Of a DNA stretch of 14,140 nucleotides, positions 14,000 through 14,140 are shown piece after piece; position 1 is the stretch's first letter, and every line of letters starts with the position of its first letter. Below the pieces are notes generated by a model. The model was not told the origin of the DNA, did no database searches, and worked only from the letters and a program-made list of their open reading frames with translations. Origin of the DNA: Humimonas sp964465015 (GTDB lineage Bacteria > Gemmatimonadota > Gemmatimonadetes > Palauibacterales > Palauibacteraceae); contig CAYXHP010000155.1 in the NCBI GenBank assembly GCA_964465015.1, forward strand, positions 1-14,140, given 5' to 3'. A program made the translations under genes and the position numbers.

Positions 14000-14140
14000 T
14001 CACTGACCTTCGAGCTCCAGCACGGTGATCTCCCGGTTGGTGTAGATGCAGATGTCGGCCGCGATCTCGAGCGCCCGGCGCACCAGGTCCGGCGCCGCCA
14101 GCTGCGACTCGGAAAGTAGCGCCCGCGCCGCGGCGAGCGC
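14000..14140 (-). CDS. hslV: ATP-dependent protease peptidase subunit HslV (ClpQ), C-terminal fragment
   Basis: Threonine peptidase, proteasome beta-like, that forms the proteolytic core with HslU. Only the last 46 residues are in the window; the catalytic N-terminal Thr lies beyond the right edge. The visible end is ALAAARALL, then LVRRALEIAADICIYTNREI, then TVLELEG, with a TGA stop at 14002-14000. The segment with ADICIYTN followed by a short hydrophobic strand is the standard HslV C-terminus. hslU follows after 79 bases on the same strand, the normal hslVU order, which supports the call despite the small fragment. Confidence 0.93.
   Translation of the reverse strand, partial: ALAAARALLSESQLAAPDLVRRALEIAADICIYTNREITVLELEGQ

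Noticed and set aside
1..14140. CRISPR array, insertion sequence or phage attachment signals
   Set aside because: No spaced direct repeats, no transposase or integrase frames, and the tRNA-Leu 3' end is not duplicated in the window.

Overview
The window is strongly GC-rich, with G or C in most third codon positions, and is packed with housekeeping genes. It contains a two-PDZ periplasmic HtrA protease, a sigma-54 activator, HslVU, ClpXP and trigger factor, with frequent GTG/TTG starts. This suggests a free-living Gram-negative, high-GC bacterium. Gemmatimonadota or a related group is my best guess, from protein style and gene order only, with moderate-to-low confidence. I see no transposase, integrase, CRISPR array or phage gene.

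Left half, + strand (1-6809): the 3' end of dnaK, a ~300-bp spacer with three perfect palindromes, an HtrA/DegQ-type serine protease, tRNA-Leu(UAG), tig, clpP, clpX and engB (ysxC). This is a chaperone and protease block. tig-clpP-clpX follows a widely conserved order, but lon, often found between clpX and engB in other bacteria, is absent here.

Right half, - strand, read right to left (14140-6850): the 3' end of hslV, hslU, a TauE/SafE permease, a DUF1634 membrane protein, argF, gcvT, a MogA/MoaB-type gene, and a sigma-54-dependent AAA+ activator with a degenerate receiver-like N-terminus. All gaps are 88 bp or less and two junctions are 4-base GTGA overlaps, so one long operon or a few nested ones is plausible. 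The two blocks converge at 6810-6849.

The clearest theme is proteostasis. Seven chaperone or protease components lie within 14 kb: DnaK, HtrA, trigger factor, ClpP, ClpX, HslU and HslV. Arginine, glycine-cleavage, molybdenum-cofactor and anion-export genes are embedded on the minus strand. I found no clearly new defence or mobile system. The less usual items are the pseudo-receiver sigma-54 activator with a long linker, an HslU with an enlarged I-domain, a three-way-junction RNA candidate between clpP and clpX, and palindromes upstream of htrA.
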